Counted from the first letter of the stretch, positions 40,316 through 49,205 are shown. The stretch: 64,000 nt of DNA from Angelakisella sp. (GCA_020025195.1 JAHHSN010000002.1:1-64000), one strand, 5' to 3'. The notes: generated by a model not told the origin, from the sequence alone. Numbers and translations are program-made.

Positions 40316-42490
40316 ATGAAGGTCATTAAGAGAAACGGTTCCGAGGTGGATTTTGACATTACAAAAATCATTGCCGCTATCACCAAAGCGAATGACGCCG
40401 CGGAGGAAAGTGAGCGTATGACCCCCGTGCAGATCCGTCGGATCGCGGAGCGGGTGGAGCTGGACTGCCAGAAGATGAACCGTTCCCCCTCGGTCGAGGA
40501 GATTCAGGATCTGGTGGAGAGCCAGATCATGGCGCACGGCGCCTATGAAGTCGCAAAGCGCTACATTACCTACCGTTACACCCGTTCTCTGGTGCGCCGC
40601 AGCAACACCACCGATGAGAAGATCCTGACCCTCATTGAGTGCTGCAACGAGGAAGCCAAGCAGGAAAACTCCAATAAGAACCCTGTGGTCAATTCCACCC
40701 AGCGAGACTACATGGCGGGCGAGGTCTCCCGTGACATCACCAACCGTATCCTGCTCCCGCAGGAGATCGTGGACGCGCACAACGAGGGCATCATCCACTT
40801 CCATGACGCCGACTATTTTGCCCAGCATATGCACAACTGCGATCTGGTCAATCTGGAGGACATGCTCCAGAACGGCACCGTCATCACCGGAACGCTCATC
40901 GAGCGTCCCCACAGCTTCTCCACCGCCTGCAACATCGCGACCCAGATCATCGCGCAGGTGGCCTCCAACCAGTACGGCGGACAGTCCATCTCTCTTGCCC
41001 ACCTGGCGCCCTTTGTGCAGGTCAGCCGGGAGCGGATCCGCAGCGAGCTGCAGAGTGAGATGGAGGAGATTGGTGCCCATCCCTCCGAGGAGAAATTCTC
41101 CGGGATGGTGGAAAAGCGTCTCCGTGATGAGATCCGCCGCGGCGTACAGACCATCCAGTATCAGGTTGTGACGCTCCTCACTACCAATGGTCAGGCGCCC
41201 TTTGTCACCGTCTTTATGTATCTCGGCGAGGCGAAAAACGAGCAGGAGAAGCACGACCTTGCCCTCATCATCGAGGAGACCCTCCAGCAGCGCGATCAGG
41301 GCGTCAAGAACGAAGCGGGCGTCTGGGTCACTCCCGCCTTCCCCAAGCTCATCTATGTCCTTGAGGAGCAGAACATCCACGAGGATTCCCCCTATTATTA
41401 CCTGACCGAGCTGGCCGCCAAGTGCACCGCCCGCCGCATGGTCCCGGACTACATCTCCGAAAAGAAGATGCTGGAGCTCAAGAAGGACAAAAACGGCGAG
41501 GGCCACTGCTACACCTGCATGGGCTGCCGCAGCTTCCTCACCCCCTATGTGGATGAGAACGGAAAGCCCAAGTATTACGGCCGATTCAATCAGGGCGTTG
41601 TCACCATCAATCTGGTGGATGTAGCACTCTCCTCCGGCGGTAACCTGGAGAAGTTCTGGAAGATCTTTGACGAGCGGCTGGAGCTTTGCCACCGGGCACT
41701 CATGTGCCGCCACAACCGCCTCAAGGGCACTCTCTCCGACGCGGCGCCCATCCTCTGGCAGTACGGCGCGCTGGCCCGCCTCAAAAAGGGCGAGACCATT
41801 GATAAGCTGCTCTATGGCGGCTATTCCACCATCAGCCTCGGCTACGGCGGCCTCTATGAGTGCGTCAAGTATATGACCGGCAAGAGCCACACCGACCCTT
41901 CCGCCACTCCCTTCGCGCTTTCTGTCATGCAGTATATGAACGATAAGTGCGCCGAGTGGAAGAAGATGCACAACATTGATTTCTCGCTCTACGGAACGCC
42001 CCTCGAGTCCACCACCTACAAGTTTGCCAAGTGTCTGCAGAAGCGCTTCGGCATTATTGAGGGCGTGACCGACAAGGGCTACATCACCAATAGCTATCAC
42101 ATCCACGTTTCGGAGGAGATCGACGCCTTTTCCAAGCTCGCCTTTGAGTCGAAGTTCCAGGCACTTTCTCCCGGTGGCGCCATCAGCTACATCGAGGTCC
42201 CCAATATGCAGCAGAACCTCGAGGCGGTCATGCAGGTGCTCAAGTTCATCTATGAGAACATCATGTACGCCGAGCTCAATACCAAATCCGACTACTGTCA
42301 GGTTTGCGGCTGGGACGGCGAGATCGAGATCGTGGAGGAGGACGGCAAGCTCATCTGGAAATGCCCCCGCTGCGGCAATACCGATCAGGACAAGATGAAT
42401 GTCGCGCGCCGCACCTGCGGTTACATCGGCACTCAGTACTGGAATCAGGGCCGCACACAGGAGATCAAAGAGCGGGTACTGCACCTGTAA
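40316..42490 (+). CDS. nrdD: Anaerobic ribonucleoside-triphosphate reductase
   Basis: Class III enzyme making deoxynucleoside triphosphates without oxygen. 724 residues from the ATG at 40316 with AAGGAGGAAC upstream; longer in-frame starts would cross the NrdR boxes. ATP-cone at the N-terminus (VIKRNGSEVDFDITKI), catalytic core, zinc site CQVCGWDG...CPRCGN near the C-terminus, and glycyl radical motif RRTCGYIGTQYWNQGR. The activase gene nrdG follows 76 bp later. Confidence 0.97.
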   Translation: MKVIKRNGSEVDFDITKIIAAITKANDAAEESERMTPVQIRRIAERVELDCQKMNRSPSVEEIQDLVESQIMAHGAYEVAKRYITYRYTRSLVRRSNTTDEKILTLIECCNEEAKQENSNKNPVVNSTQRDYMAGEVSRDITNRILLPQEIVDAHNEGIIHFHDADYFAQHMHNCDLVNLEDMLQNGTVITGTLIERPHSFSTACNIATQIIAQVASNQYGGQSISLAHLAPFVQVSRERIRSELQSEMEEIGAHPSEEKFSGMVEKRLRDEIRRGVQTIQYQVVTLLTTNGQAPFVTVFMYLGEAKNEQEKHDLALIIEETLQQRDQGVKNEAGVWVTPAFPKLIYVLEEQNIHEDSPYYYLTELAAKCTARRMVPDYISEKKMLELKKDKNGEGHCYTCMGCRSFLTPYVDENGKPKYYGRFNQGVVTINLVDVALSSGGNLEKFWKIFDERLELCHRALMCRHNRLKGTLSDAAPILWQYGALARLKKGETIDKLLYGGYSTISLGYGGLYECVKYMTGKSHTDPSATPFALSVMQYMNDKCAEWKKMHNIDFSLYGTPLESTTYKFAKCLQKRFGIIEGVTDKGYITNSYHIHVSEEIDAFSKLAFESKFQALSPGGAISYIEVPNMQQNLEAVMQVLKFIYENIMYAELNTKSDYCQVCGWDGEIEIVEEDGKLIWKCPRCGNTDQDKMNVARRTCGYIGTQYWNQGRTQEIKERVLHL

Positions 42491-42514
42491 GGGCCGGAAG
42501 TTTATCGTTTTATT

Positions 42515-42548
42515 GCAGCCCCTGCGCCTTGCAGGGGCTCTGCTTTTT
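42515..42548 (+). terminator. Terminator-like hairpin between nrdD and nrdG
   Basis: AGCCCCTGC pairs with GCAGGGGCT; after CTGC comes TTTTT. The nrdG ribosome site follows at once. It may act as an attenuator that makes less activase than reductase. Confidence 0.6.
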
Positions 42549-42566
42549 AAGGAGAGGGAGAAGGAT

Positions 42567-43091
42567 ATGTATTACGGAGAGATCAAAAACTGTGATATCG
42601 CGAACGGCGTTGGGGTCCGGGTGTCACTCTTTGTTTCCGGCTGCACCAACCATTGCGAGCACTGCTTCCAGCCGGAGACCTGGGACTTTCGGTTCGGGCA
42701 GCCCTTTACCGAGGAGACCGAGCACCACCTGATGGAACTTTTGGCCCCGGAATACATTACCGGGCTTTCGCTCCTCGGAGGGGAACCGATGGAGCCCCAA
42801 AACCAGAAGGAGCTGCTGCCGCTGCTTCACCGCTTCAAGAAGCGCTTCCCCCGCAAGACTGTCTGGGTCTTTTCCGGCTTCACCTGGGAGGAGCTCACCA
42901 CCCCCGGCAGCTATCCCTGCTGTGAGGAGACCAGGGAACTGCTCTCTCTGGTGGATGTTCTGGTGGACGGACGCTTTGTGGAGGCGCTCCATGACATTGC
43001 CCTCCGCTTCCGGGGTTCCAGCAACCAGCGGCTCATCGACGTCCCCAAGACCCTAGTGACCGGCACCGTGACCCCGTGGGATGAAAAATAA
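42567..43091 (+). CDS. nrdG: Anaerobic ribonucleotide reductase activating protein
   Basis: Radical SAM activase that puts the glycyl radical on NrdD. 174 residues, the normal small size without extra ferredoxin clusters. Motif SGCTNHCEHCFQPETWDF (C-x3-C-x2-C) and SLLGGEPMEPQN. The ATG at 42567 follows AAGGAGAGGG; earlier in-frame codons lie within nrdD. Confidence 0.96.
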   Translation: MYYGEIKNCDIANGVGVRVSLFVSGCTNHCEHCFQPETWDFRFGQPFTEETEHHLMELLAPEYITGLSLLGGEPMEPQNQKELLPLLHRFKKRFPRKTVWVFSGFTWEELTTPGSYPCCEETRELLSLVDVLVDGRFVEALHDIALRFRGSSNQRLIDVPKTLVTGTVTPWDEK

Positions 43092-43102
43092 ATACGAGTA
43101 AG

Positions 43103-43147
43103 AACAAACCCGATGTGACTCATAAAATCACACCGGGTTTGTTTTTT
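43103..43147. terminator. Bidirectional terminator between nrdG and the aminotransferase
   Basis: AACAAACCCG and TGTGA pair with TCACA and CGGGTTTGTT, followed by a T run on the plus strand. It separates converging genes. Confidence 0.88.
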
Positions 43148-43172
43148 ATAAAGCCGGGGAGGGGAAGAGGGC

Positions 43173-44450
43173 TTAGCCCATCAGCACCTCCAAAGCCGCC
43201 ATCTTCTGGCAGAGACAGAACAGCTCAATGCTCTGGTGAAGCTGTTCCATGGTGGCATAGGTGGGGGCGATACGAATGTTCTTATCCTCGGGATCAATGC
43301 CGTAGGGGAACGCCGCACCCGCCGCGGTCAGCTTGACGCCCGCCTCGGCGCAGAGCTCCACGCAGCGCTTGGCGGTGCCGGGGAGACCGTCATAGCTCAC
43401 AAAGTAGCCGCCGTTGGGACGGGTCCATTCTCCGATCCCAAGACCCGTAAGATCCCGGTCCAGATCGGCCAGCACACCGTGGAACTTGGGGCGGATGAGG
43501 TCGGCGTGTTTTTTCATGTGGGCTCGGATGCCGTCCGCCGTCTTAAAGTATTTGACATGGCGGAGCTGGTTGATCTTATCGTAGCCGATGGTCTGAACGC
43601 CCATCTGCTTGAGGAGAAATTTCACGTTATTCTCGCTCGCCGCAAAGACGGCAAGCCCCGCGCCGGAGAAGGTGATCTTGCTGGTGGAGAAGAACTCGTA
43701 GACCATGTCCTCGCTGCCGTATTTCTTGCAGGCGTCGAAGATGTTGACCAACTCATCCTTCTTTTCGCCGTGGTCATGCACCAGATAGGCGTTATCCCAG
43801 AAGATGCGGAAGTCATCCGCGGCAGGCTTCAGGGCGGCAAAGGCGTCTACCGTCTCGGCGGAATAGGTGTAGCCGGAGGGGTTGCTGTATTTGGGAACGC
43901 ACCAGATGCCCTTGACGGCGGGGTCGCTCTCCACATACTGTTTCACAAGCTCCATGTCGGGGCCGGTGGAGGAAAGGGGAATGGAGATCATCTCAATGCC
44001 GAACTGCTCACAGATGGCAAAATGACGGTCATAGCCGGGCACGGGGCAGAGGAATTTGAGCGGACCCTGCTGTCCCCAGGGTTTGGCACCGCCGTAAACA
44101 CCGAGGAGCAGCGCCTTGGCAATGGCGTCATACATGAGGCACAGACTGGACTGACCGCCCATGATGATGTTATTCATTTTAACGCCGAGCAGATCAGCAA
44201 ACAGCTCCTTGGCCTCGTCCACGCCCGCCAACTCGCCGTAGTTACGCACGTCGGTTCCCTTTCTGGTAAAAATGAGGTCATAGGGGTTCTGCGCCAGCAT
44301 ATCCATGCTGAGATTGAGCTGCAGGGTATCCGGCTTGCCGCGGGACATATCGAGGTGATAGCCCTTCGCCTTTGCCGCCTCATATTCCTTGGTGAGGGTG
44401 GAATAGAGAGACTTCATTTCTCCTTTTGTGAGAGACTGGAAATTTTTCAT
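43173..44450 (-). CDS. PLP-dependent aminotransferase, aspartate aminotransferase type Ic
   Basis: 425 residues. LDMSRGKPDTLQLNLSMDML near the N-terminus and the PLP-lysine motif STSKITFSGAGLAVF identify the Asp_aminotransf (subgroup Ic) family, which transfers the amino group of aspartate to 2-oxoglutarate. PKYSNPSGYTYS and FRIFWDNAYLVHD hold the cofactor-binding Asn and Asp/Tyr. Monocistronic with a canonical promoter. Confidence 0.88.
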   Translation of the reverse strand: MKNFQSLTKGEMKSLYSTLTKEYEAAKAKGYHLDMSRGKPDTLQLNLSMDMLAQNPYDLIFTRKGTDVRNYGELAGVDEAKELFADLLGVKMNNIIMGGQSSLCLMYDAIAKALLLGVYGGAKPWGQQGPLKFLCPVPGYDRHFAICEQFGIEMISIPLSSTGPDMELVKQYVESDPAVKGIWCVPKYSNPSGYTYSAETVDAFAALKPAADDFRIFWDNAYLVHDHGEKKDELVNIFDACKKYGSEDMVYEFFSTSKITFSGAGLAVFAASENNVKFLLKQMGVQTIGYDKINQLRHVKYFKTADGIRAHMKKHADLIRPKFHGVLADLDRDLTGLGIGEWTRPNGGYFVSYDGLPGTAKRCVELCAEAGVKLTAAGAAFPYGIDPEDKNIRIAPTYATMEQLHQSIELFCLCQKMAALEVLMG

Positions 44451-44514
44451 TGGGAATCCTTCTTTCGGCTAAAAATGATATAAAACTTAATATGAACATT
44501 CAAATTTCACTCCA

Positions 44515-44543
44515 ATCATACCAGCAGAAAGGTGGAATGTCAA
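44515..44543 (-). promoter_or_regulatory. Promoter of the aminotransferase gene
   Basis: Minus strand: TTGACA, 17-bp spacer, TATGAT. The rest of the 351-bp gap 44451-44801 is AT-rich. A weak extended -10 (TGTTATACT, about 44708-44716) may serve the DUF3783 gene. Confidence 0.85.
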
Positions 44544-44801
44544 GTAAAATAGGACGGTTTTACCGCTTGTTATTGCGCTTTTTTTGATTTTTTTGATTTT
44601 CACGAAAATGAATTTTTGAAAAAACCAACTTGCAAAAACGGCACTCACGTTTTTCACAAAACATCAGCGGATTCCTCTTAAAAAATTGTGGGAATTCCGC
44701 AGGAACTGTGTTATACTGAAAAAGGGAAGAAAGGGCTTTTTTCATCCTATGGGAGAACGGCTTTTTCGGTTCCCGATTCACAGGAAAGGAGGAACGATTC
44801 G

Positions 44802-45194
44802 ATGAATCATCCTATTTTGTTGGCCTACAACCTGAATCCAACAGGGCCCAAATGCATCAAAGTGAAGCAGCTCTGTGTTCGACTGGGGATTCGTTTCCGA
44901 TTTGTGGAGCCCCGGGAGTATGGCCGACCGCTCCTTTCGCTTCTTACACCGGGCGCCGCTGCCCCGGCCTTTACCGGGGAGCCCTTTTCGGATGAGATGC
45001 TCCTTTTTGCAAACTTTTCCGGTGAGCAGCTGGACGAGTTCCTTCGCAGTTACCGGGAGGCCAAGCTGGTGCCCATCGCCCTTAAGGCGGTGCTGACCCC
45101 GGCCAATTCCGGCTGGAACTCTCTGCAGCTTCATAAGGAGCTGAACCGTGAGCACGCCGAGATGCAGCGTCAGGTGACGGCCCGCAGGAACTGA
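44802..45194 (+). CDS. DUF3783 domain-containing protein
   Basis: 130 residues, soluble. PILLAYNLNPTGPKCIKVKQ and the middle part FANFSGEQLDEFLRSYR fit DUF3783, a clostridial family of unknown role. The ATG at 44802 has AAAGGAGG upstream. Stands alone, with a strong terminator after it. No catalytic motif is visible. Confidence 0.75.
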   Translation: MNHPILLAYNLNPTGPKCIKVKQLCVRLGIRFRFVEPREYGRPLLSLLTPGAAAPAFTGEPFSDEMLLFANFSGEQLDEFLRSYREAKLVPIALKAVLTPANSGWNSLQLHKELNREHAEMQRQVTARRN

Positions 45195-45242
45195 ATCCGG
45201 CCATGCGGGAAAGGGCTTTTGCCGGCCGAAACCAGAATAGGG

Positions 45243-45295
45243 ATCCGAGATGGGGGGTACGGTAAATCCGGTACGCCCCATTTCGGATTTTTTTA
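45243..45295 (+). terminator. Terminator after the DUF3783 gene
   Basis: ATCCGAGATGGGG pairs with CCCCATTTCGGAT around an inner GTAC-rich loop, followed by TTTTTTT. Confidence 0.88.
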
Positions 45296-45349
45296 GGATA
45301 TGCCCTCCTTGGGGCGGCGGGGTTATTACAGCGGGGGAGAGGACAAAAG

Positions 45350-45384
45350 AAAAACGCCGACGGGGAAGTCCCAATCGGCGTTAT
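45350..45384 (-). terminator. Terminator of the rubrerythrin gene
   Basis: AACGCCGA pairs with TCGGCGTT, an inner GGG/CCC stem is present, and on the minus strand it is followed by TTTTCTTTT. Confidence 0.85.
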
Positions 45385-45413
45385 TTTTGTATTATGCGCT
45401 AAGCGTTAAACTC

Positions 45414-45947
45414 TTAGTAGTTCTCCTTGCGAACCTCGAAGAAGCTCTTGGGATGAGCGCAGACGGGGCAGACCTCGGGAGCGGTTTTGCCCATGACGAG
45501 ATGTCCGCAGTTGCGGCACTCCCACATGGTCTCCTCGCCCTTGGCAAAGACCTGCTGCATCTCGATGTTCTTGAGCAGAGCGCGATATCTTTCCTCATGA
45601 GCCTTCTCGATGGCGGCTACTGCGCGGAACTGGAACGCCAGCTTCGCAAAGCCTTCCTCCTCGGCTTCCTTGGCAAAGGTGTCATACATATCGGTCCACT
45701 CGTAGTTCTCGCCCTCAGCGGCAGCCTGGAGGTTCTTGGCGGTGTCGCCCAGTTCGCCCAGCGCCTTGAACCAGAGCTTGGCATGCTCTTTCTCATTGTT
45801 GGCGGTCTGCTCGAAGATAGCGGCGATCTGCTCATAGCCTTCCTTCTTGGCTACGCTTGCAAAGTAAGTATACTTGTTGCGGGCCTGAGATTCACCCGCG
45901 AATGCGGTCATGAGGTTTTTTTCGGTTCTAGATCCTTTGAGTTCCAT
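45414..45947 (-). CDS. rbr: Rubrerythrin
   Basis: Peroxide-reducing diiron protein of anaerobes, 177 residues. Four-helix domain with iron-ligand motifs AFAGESQARNKY, NNEKEHAKLW, AKEAEEEGF and AIEKAHEERY; C-terminal rubredoxin domain with CRNCG and CPVC holding the FeS4 centre. Start follows GAAAGGAGA. The promoter carries a PerR-like palindrome, which fits control by peroxide. Confidence 0.97.
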   Translation of the reverse strand: MELKGSRTEKNLMTAFAGESQARNKYTYFASVAKKEGYEQIAAIFEQTANNEKEHAKLWFKALGELGDTAKNLQAAAEGENYEWTDMYDTFAKEAEEEGFAKLAFQFRAVAAIEKAHEERYRALLKNIEMQQVFAKGEETMWECRNCGHLVMGKTAPEVCPVCAHPKSFFEVRKENY

Positions 45948-45997
45948 AGAGATAAGTCTCCTTTCAGATTTATAGCATAAGTTTTCTTGCTGAAATC

Positions 45998-46026
45998 ATA
46001 ATAACAGGAATGATTCCTAAAGTCAA
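45998..46026 (-). promoter_or_regulatory. Rubrerythrin promoter with PerR/Fur-like palindrome
   Basis: Minus strand: TTGACT, 17-bp spacer, TATTAT. The spacer contains the 13-bp palindrome AGGAATNATTCCT (46006-46018). It has the one-base-centred AATNATT core seen in PerR, Fur and Zur boxes, placed to block polymerase. Confidence 0.75.
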
Positions 46027-46083
46027 GCCTATTTTTCAACTTTTCTCCTAAAATTTGAAAAATGGAATTTTATTCGGGATGCG

Positions 46084-46112
46084 TTTACCCGCCGCACCAT
46101 CCATGGTATAAT
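46084..46112 (+). promoter_or_regulatory. Promoter of the phosphatase-flavodoxin unit
   Basis: TTTACC, 17-bp spacer, TATAAT, 48 bp before the ATG. Confidence 0.75.
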
Positions 46113-46159
46113 AAAAAAGTTATTTTAACCCCAAAAACAGAAAAACAGTGAGGATTAGC

Positions 46160-46621
46160 ATGACCAAAATTTTATTTGTATGTTCCGGCAACATCTGCCG
46201 CAGCCCTATGGCGGAGTTCGTCTTTAAGGATTTGGTGCGCAAGGCCCATCGAGAAGGGCAGTTCCAGATCGAATCCGCGGGCACTACCGTTTATGCGCCG
46301 CAAAGCCCGGTACATGAGGGGACCCGCCGCAAGCTCCGTGCCGTGGGCGTCCCCTGCGAAAAGCGCGGCTCCCGTCCGGTCGTTTCCTCCGATTATGAGG
46401 AGTTCGATTATCTGGTGGGGATGGAGCGCTGTCATGTGGATGCCATGCGCCGTCTCTTTGGCGGCGACCCGGAGGGCAAGCTCATCCGGATGCTGGACTT
46501 TACCGGACACCCCGGGGACATTGATGACCCGTGGTACACCGGCGACTTTGATGCCTCCTATCGGGATATTTTGAAGGGTGGGGAAGCCCTCCTCCGCCAT
46601 ATCCTCGAAGAAAAGAAATAA
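46160..46621 (+). CDS. Low-molecular-weight protein tyrosine phosphatase
   Basis: 153 residues. The P-loop FVCSGNICRSPMAEF (C-x5-R-S) at the N-terminus carries the nucleophilic Cys and binding Arg; the general acid Asp is in IDDPWYTGDF. The family includes tyrosine and arginine phosphatases (Wzb, YwlE). The ATG at 46160 follows GTGAGGATTAGC. It lies 23 bp before an EFR1-type gene and is probably cotranscribed. Confidence 0.92.
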   Translation: MTKILFVCSGNICRSPMAEFVFKDLVRKAHREGQFQIESAGTTVYAPQSPVHEGTRRKLRAVGVPCEKRGSRPVVSSDYEEFDYLVGMERCHVDAMRRLFGGDPEGKLIRMLDFTGHPGDIDDPWYTGDFDASYRDILKGGEALLRHILEEKK

Positions 46622-46644
46622 GCTTCAGAAAGGAAGGGGAAACC

Positions 46645-47415
46645 ATGATCCTCTATTTTTCCGGGACAGGAAACAGCCGTTACGCGGCGCTTTGCCTCGC
46701 ACGTCTTTTGGAGGACGAGGCGGTGGATGTGACGATGGAACTTAAAAACGCGGGGACGCTTCGGTTCCATTCGGAAAAGCCCTATGTTTTTGTTTCCCCG
46801 ACCTATGCCTGGCGGATCCCGCGGGTCTTTGAGGCGTTCCTGAAGGAGACGACCCTGGAGGGGGCCCGCCGCGCCTATTTTGTTATGACCTGCGGCTCGG
46901 AGATTGGGGACGCCGGCTCCTATCTCCAAAAGCTCACCGCGGAGCTGGGCCTTGAATATGCCGGTGTGGCGTCCGTTCGCATGGCGGAAAATTACCTTGC
47001 CCTCTTTGAGACCCCCGACCGGGAGACCACCGAACGCCTCACCCGCGCGGCGGGGCGGCGGACGCTCCCGCCCATTGCCGAAACCATAAAGAAAGGCGGC
47101 ACGCTGACGCCGCCCAAGTCCGGCGTCATGGGCTTTTTCATGAGCCACCTCATCAATCCCGTATTCTATCCCCTCATCGTGAAGGCAAAGCCCTTCTGGG
47201 TGGAGAAGGAGCGGTGCGTCGGCTGTGGTCTCTGCGAAAAGCGCTGCCCCTTGGGGAACATCCGCCTGACCGCGGGTGTTCCGGTTTGGGGACGGGACTG
47301 CACCCACTGCATGGCGTGCATTGGCGGCTGTCCCACCCGGGCCATTGAGTACGGAAAGGTTACCAAAAAGAGAAACCGCGTCTGGAATGTAGCGGTGCCG
47401 GAGGAGGAGCCGTAA
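46645..47415 (+). CDS. EFR1-type flavodoxin-ferredoxin fusion protein
   Basis: 256 residues. N-terminal flavodoxin-like domain (YFSGTGNSRYAAL phosphate loop, VSPTYAWRIPRV) and C-terminal two-cluster ferredoxin domain with CVGCGLCEKRCPLGNI and CTHCMACIGGCPTRAI. An electron carrier or small reductase common in anaerobes; the partner is unknown. The SD is AAGGAAGGGG. Confidence 0.9.
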   Translation: MILYFSGTGNSRYAALCLARLLEDEAVDVTMELKNAGTLRFHSEKPYVFVSPTYAWRIPRVFEAFLKETTLEGARRAYFVMTCGSEIGDAGSYLQKLTAELGLEYAGVASVRMAENYLALFETPDRETTERLTRAAGRRTLPPIAETIKKGGTLTPPKSGVMGFFMSHLINPVFYPLIVKAKPFWVEKERCVGCGLCEKRCPLGNIRLTAGVPVWGRDCTHCMACIGGCPTRAIEYGKVTKKRNRVWNVAVPEEEP

Positions 47416-47431
47416 GCCCTTTCCAAGCAAT

Positions 47432-47466
47432 AAAAAAGGATGGCGCAGGCCATCCTTTTTGCTTTT
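47432..47466. terminator. Bidirectional terminator
   Basis: AAAAAGGATGG pairs with CCATCCTTTTT around GCGCAGG, with A and T runs on both sides. It serves the flavodoxin-ferredoxin gene and the converging hypothetical gene. Confidence 0.9.
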
Positions 47467-47477
47467 GTGCGGTCAGT

Positions 47478-47921
47478 TCAGTTCACGCCCTCCCGGAAGG
47501 AAAGTCCCTCCATGGCGGCAATATCCGGCAGAAGGGACTTCATGCTTTCCGAAGGATGATACACCGCAAGATAGATGCAGTCCCAATCGCAGACGAGAAG
47601 ACTTTCCTCCTCCGGGAACAGAACGGTGAGCGTCCCGGAGTGGTTCTCCATCAGCCGGTAGACGGCGCGTGACACCGTGCCGGGGGAGGGACGGTCATGC
47701 CAGCCGTCCCAGAGGATCTCGGTATGGAAGTAGCACATCAGCTTGAGTATCACATTGACGAAATGCTCTCCCAGCGCGTTGCGGCGGTTGCTGTTGAGGA
47801 AGTAATGCTCCACCTCAAAGAACTGCCCGTCGGAATCCGCCGGCACCTGCCGCGGCAGAAGGTCGAGGACATAGCATTGCTGTTCCAGTAAACGGTCAAT
47901 CTGTTCGTCTCTTTTATCCAT
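47478..47921 (-). CDS. Hypothetical protein
   Basis: 147 residues, not recognised. Soluble and acidic, with a short N-terminal helix (DKRDEQIDRLLEQQ), a central VEHYFLNSNRRNALGEHFVN segment and several aromatic residues (CDWDCIYLAVYHP). The ATG at 47921 is used because GGGAGG lies 7 nt upstream; a GTG at 47930 overlaps that site. Convergent with the flavodoxin-ferredoxin gene; the gamma carbonic anhydrase gene lies upstream on the same strand, so they may share a transcript. Confidence 0.6.
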   Translation of the reverse strand: MDKRDEQIDRLLEQQCYVLDLLPRQVPADSDGQFFEVEHYFLNSNRRNALGEHFVNVILKLMCYFHTEILWDGWHDRPSPGTVSRAVYRLMENHSGTLTVLFPEEESLLVCDWDCIYLAVYHPSESMKSLLPDIAAMEGLSFREGVN

Positions 47922-48017
47922 GGATAACACCTCCCAATTCTAAATGAAAAGCGCGTATAACGTCCCGCAAAGCCGTTGCGGGAGTGGAAACAGAGAACGC
48001 AGGCAAAAGGAGGACGG

Positions 48018-48539
48018 TCAGTCCTTTCGGGTGGCATTTTCGCGGTGCAGTTTCGCCAGCTTCTCATAGAGGTGGGCGTTCTTTATATTCCCCTCCACCT
48101 GCACGGAATAGATCTCTGCCACCGCCTCCGCGGGACAGCCGACAATGAGGGAGCCCTCCGGGAAGCGGGAGCCCGCCGTCACCAGAGCATTGGCCCCGAC
48201 GATGCAGTTGGCGCCGATGACTGCGCCGTTCAGAATGGTGGCGTTCATGCCGATGAGGGAATTGTTTCCGATGGTAGAGCCGTGGATCACTGCGTTATGA
48301 CCCACCGAAACGCCGTCGCCGATCACGATGGGGGCGCCCTCATCGCTGTGCAGGGTGACGTTATCCTGTATATTGGAGCCCTCCCCGATGGTGATGGAGT
48401 CAAGGTCACCCCGCACTGCGGCGCTGTACCAGACCGAGCTTCCCCGGCCGATGGTGACGTCGCCCACAACGGCGGCGCTTTCCGCCACAAAAACATCGGG
48501 GGCCAGAGCGGGGACTTTGGAACCGAGAGAGAGAACCAT
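48018..48539 (-). CDS. Gamma carbonic anhydrase family protein
   Basis: 173 residues folding as a left-handed beta helix of hexapeptide repeats (VVGDVTIG, AVVRGDL-type, SVGHNAVIHG, LIGMNATIL). Three metal histidines are in place: LHSDEG and two in GHNAVIHG. YrdA-type trimers bind zinc or iron and some hydrate CO2. Activity cannot be judged from sequence; other members have lost it. Confidence 0.88.
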   Translation of the reverse strand: MVLSLGSKVPALAPDVFVAESAAVVGDVTIGRGSSVWYSAAVRGDLDSITIGEGSNIQDNVTLHSDEGAPIVIGDGVSVGHNAVIHGSTIGNNSLIGMNATILNGAVIGANCIVGANALVTAGSRFPEGSLIVGCPAEAVAEIYSVQVEGNIKNAHLYEKLAKLHRENATRKD

Positions 48540-48575
48540 TTTGTGTACCTCTTTTCAAAAATATAGCTTATTTCG

Positions 48576-48605
48576 ATTATACTATGACGGATGGCAGGCC
48601 GTCAA
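48576..48605 (-). promoter_or_regulatory. Promoter of the gamma carbonic anhydrase gene
   Basis: Minus strand: TTGACG, 18-bp spacer, TATAAT. Confidence 0.82.
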
Positions 48606-48671
48606 TGCGCAATATTGACGTAGAAATGCCCTTGCTTTTTGGCAAAAAGAATGGCGAACGGCTTCCAAATC

Positions 48672-48680
48672 TGCTATAAT
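48672..48680 (+). promoter_or_regulatory. Extended -10 promoter of ndk
   Basis: TGCTATAAT, an extended -10 element without a clear -35, 43 bp before the ATG. Confidence 0.6.
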
Positions 48681-48722
48681 AGAGGTACCAACTTAAAAAT
48701 TACAAGGAGTGTATCAGAAACC

Positions 48723-49127
48723 ATGGCTATGGAAAGAACCTATATCATGCTGAAGCCCGACTGCCTGAAGCGCGGTCTCATGGGCGAGGTCATTTCCCGC
48801 ATCGAGCACAAGAACTACAAGATCGTCGACGCCAAGATGATGACCCTCGACGAGCCGATCCTTCGTGAGCACTATGCCCACATCGCGGACAAGCCCTTCT
48901 TCCCCGAGATCGTTTCCTACATGACCTCCGGCCCCGTTCTCGCGATGATCGTAGAGGGCGACAACGCCGTCAAGGGCATGCGCATCATCATGGGCGCCAC
49001 CAAGTTTGAGGAGGCCGCCGCCGGCACCATCCGCGGAGACTTTGCTTCCTGCACCGCCGAGAACCTCATCCACGGCTCCGACTCTGTGGAGAACGCTGAG
49101 ATCGAGATCAAGCGCTTCTTCGGCTGA
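48723..49127 (+). CDS. ndk: Nucleoside diphosphate kinase
   Basis: Balances NTP and dNTP pools by phosphate transfer through a histidine. 134 residues, standard length. TYIMLKPDCLKRGLMGEVI at the N-terminus and the active-site His in NLIHGSDSVENA. No earlier in-frame start exists; AAGGAG lies 13 nt upstream, a wide spacing. Codon use is strongly optimised (AAG, ATC, CTC), as expected for an abundant protein. Confidence 0.97.
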   Translation: MAMERTYIMLKPDCLKRGLMGEVISRIEHKNYKIVDAKMMTLDEPILREHYAHIADKPFFPEIVSYMTSGPVLAMIVEGDNAVKGMRIIMGATKFEEAAAGTIRGDFASCTAENLIHGSDSVENAEIEIKRFFG

Positions 49128-49144
49128 TTTTTATAAGCAAACCG

Positions 49145-49196
49145 AAAAAAGAGAGAGAGACTCGTCCCCCAAAAAGGGAGCGAGCCTCTTTTTTAT
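49145..49196 (+). terminator. Terminator after ndk
   Basis: Imperfect stem (GAG...CTCGTCCC with GGGAGCGAGCCTC) around AAAAA, followed by TTTTTTAT. Confidence 0.8.
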
Positions 49197-49205
49197 GCCA
49201 TCATA

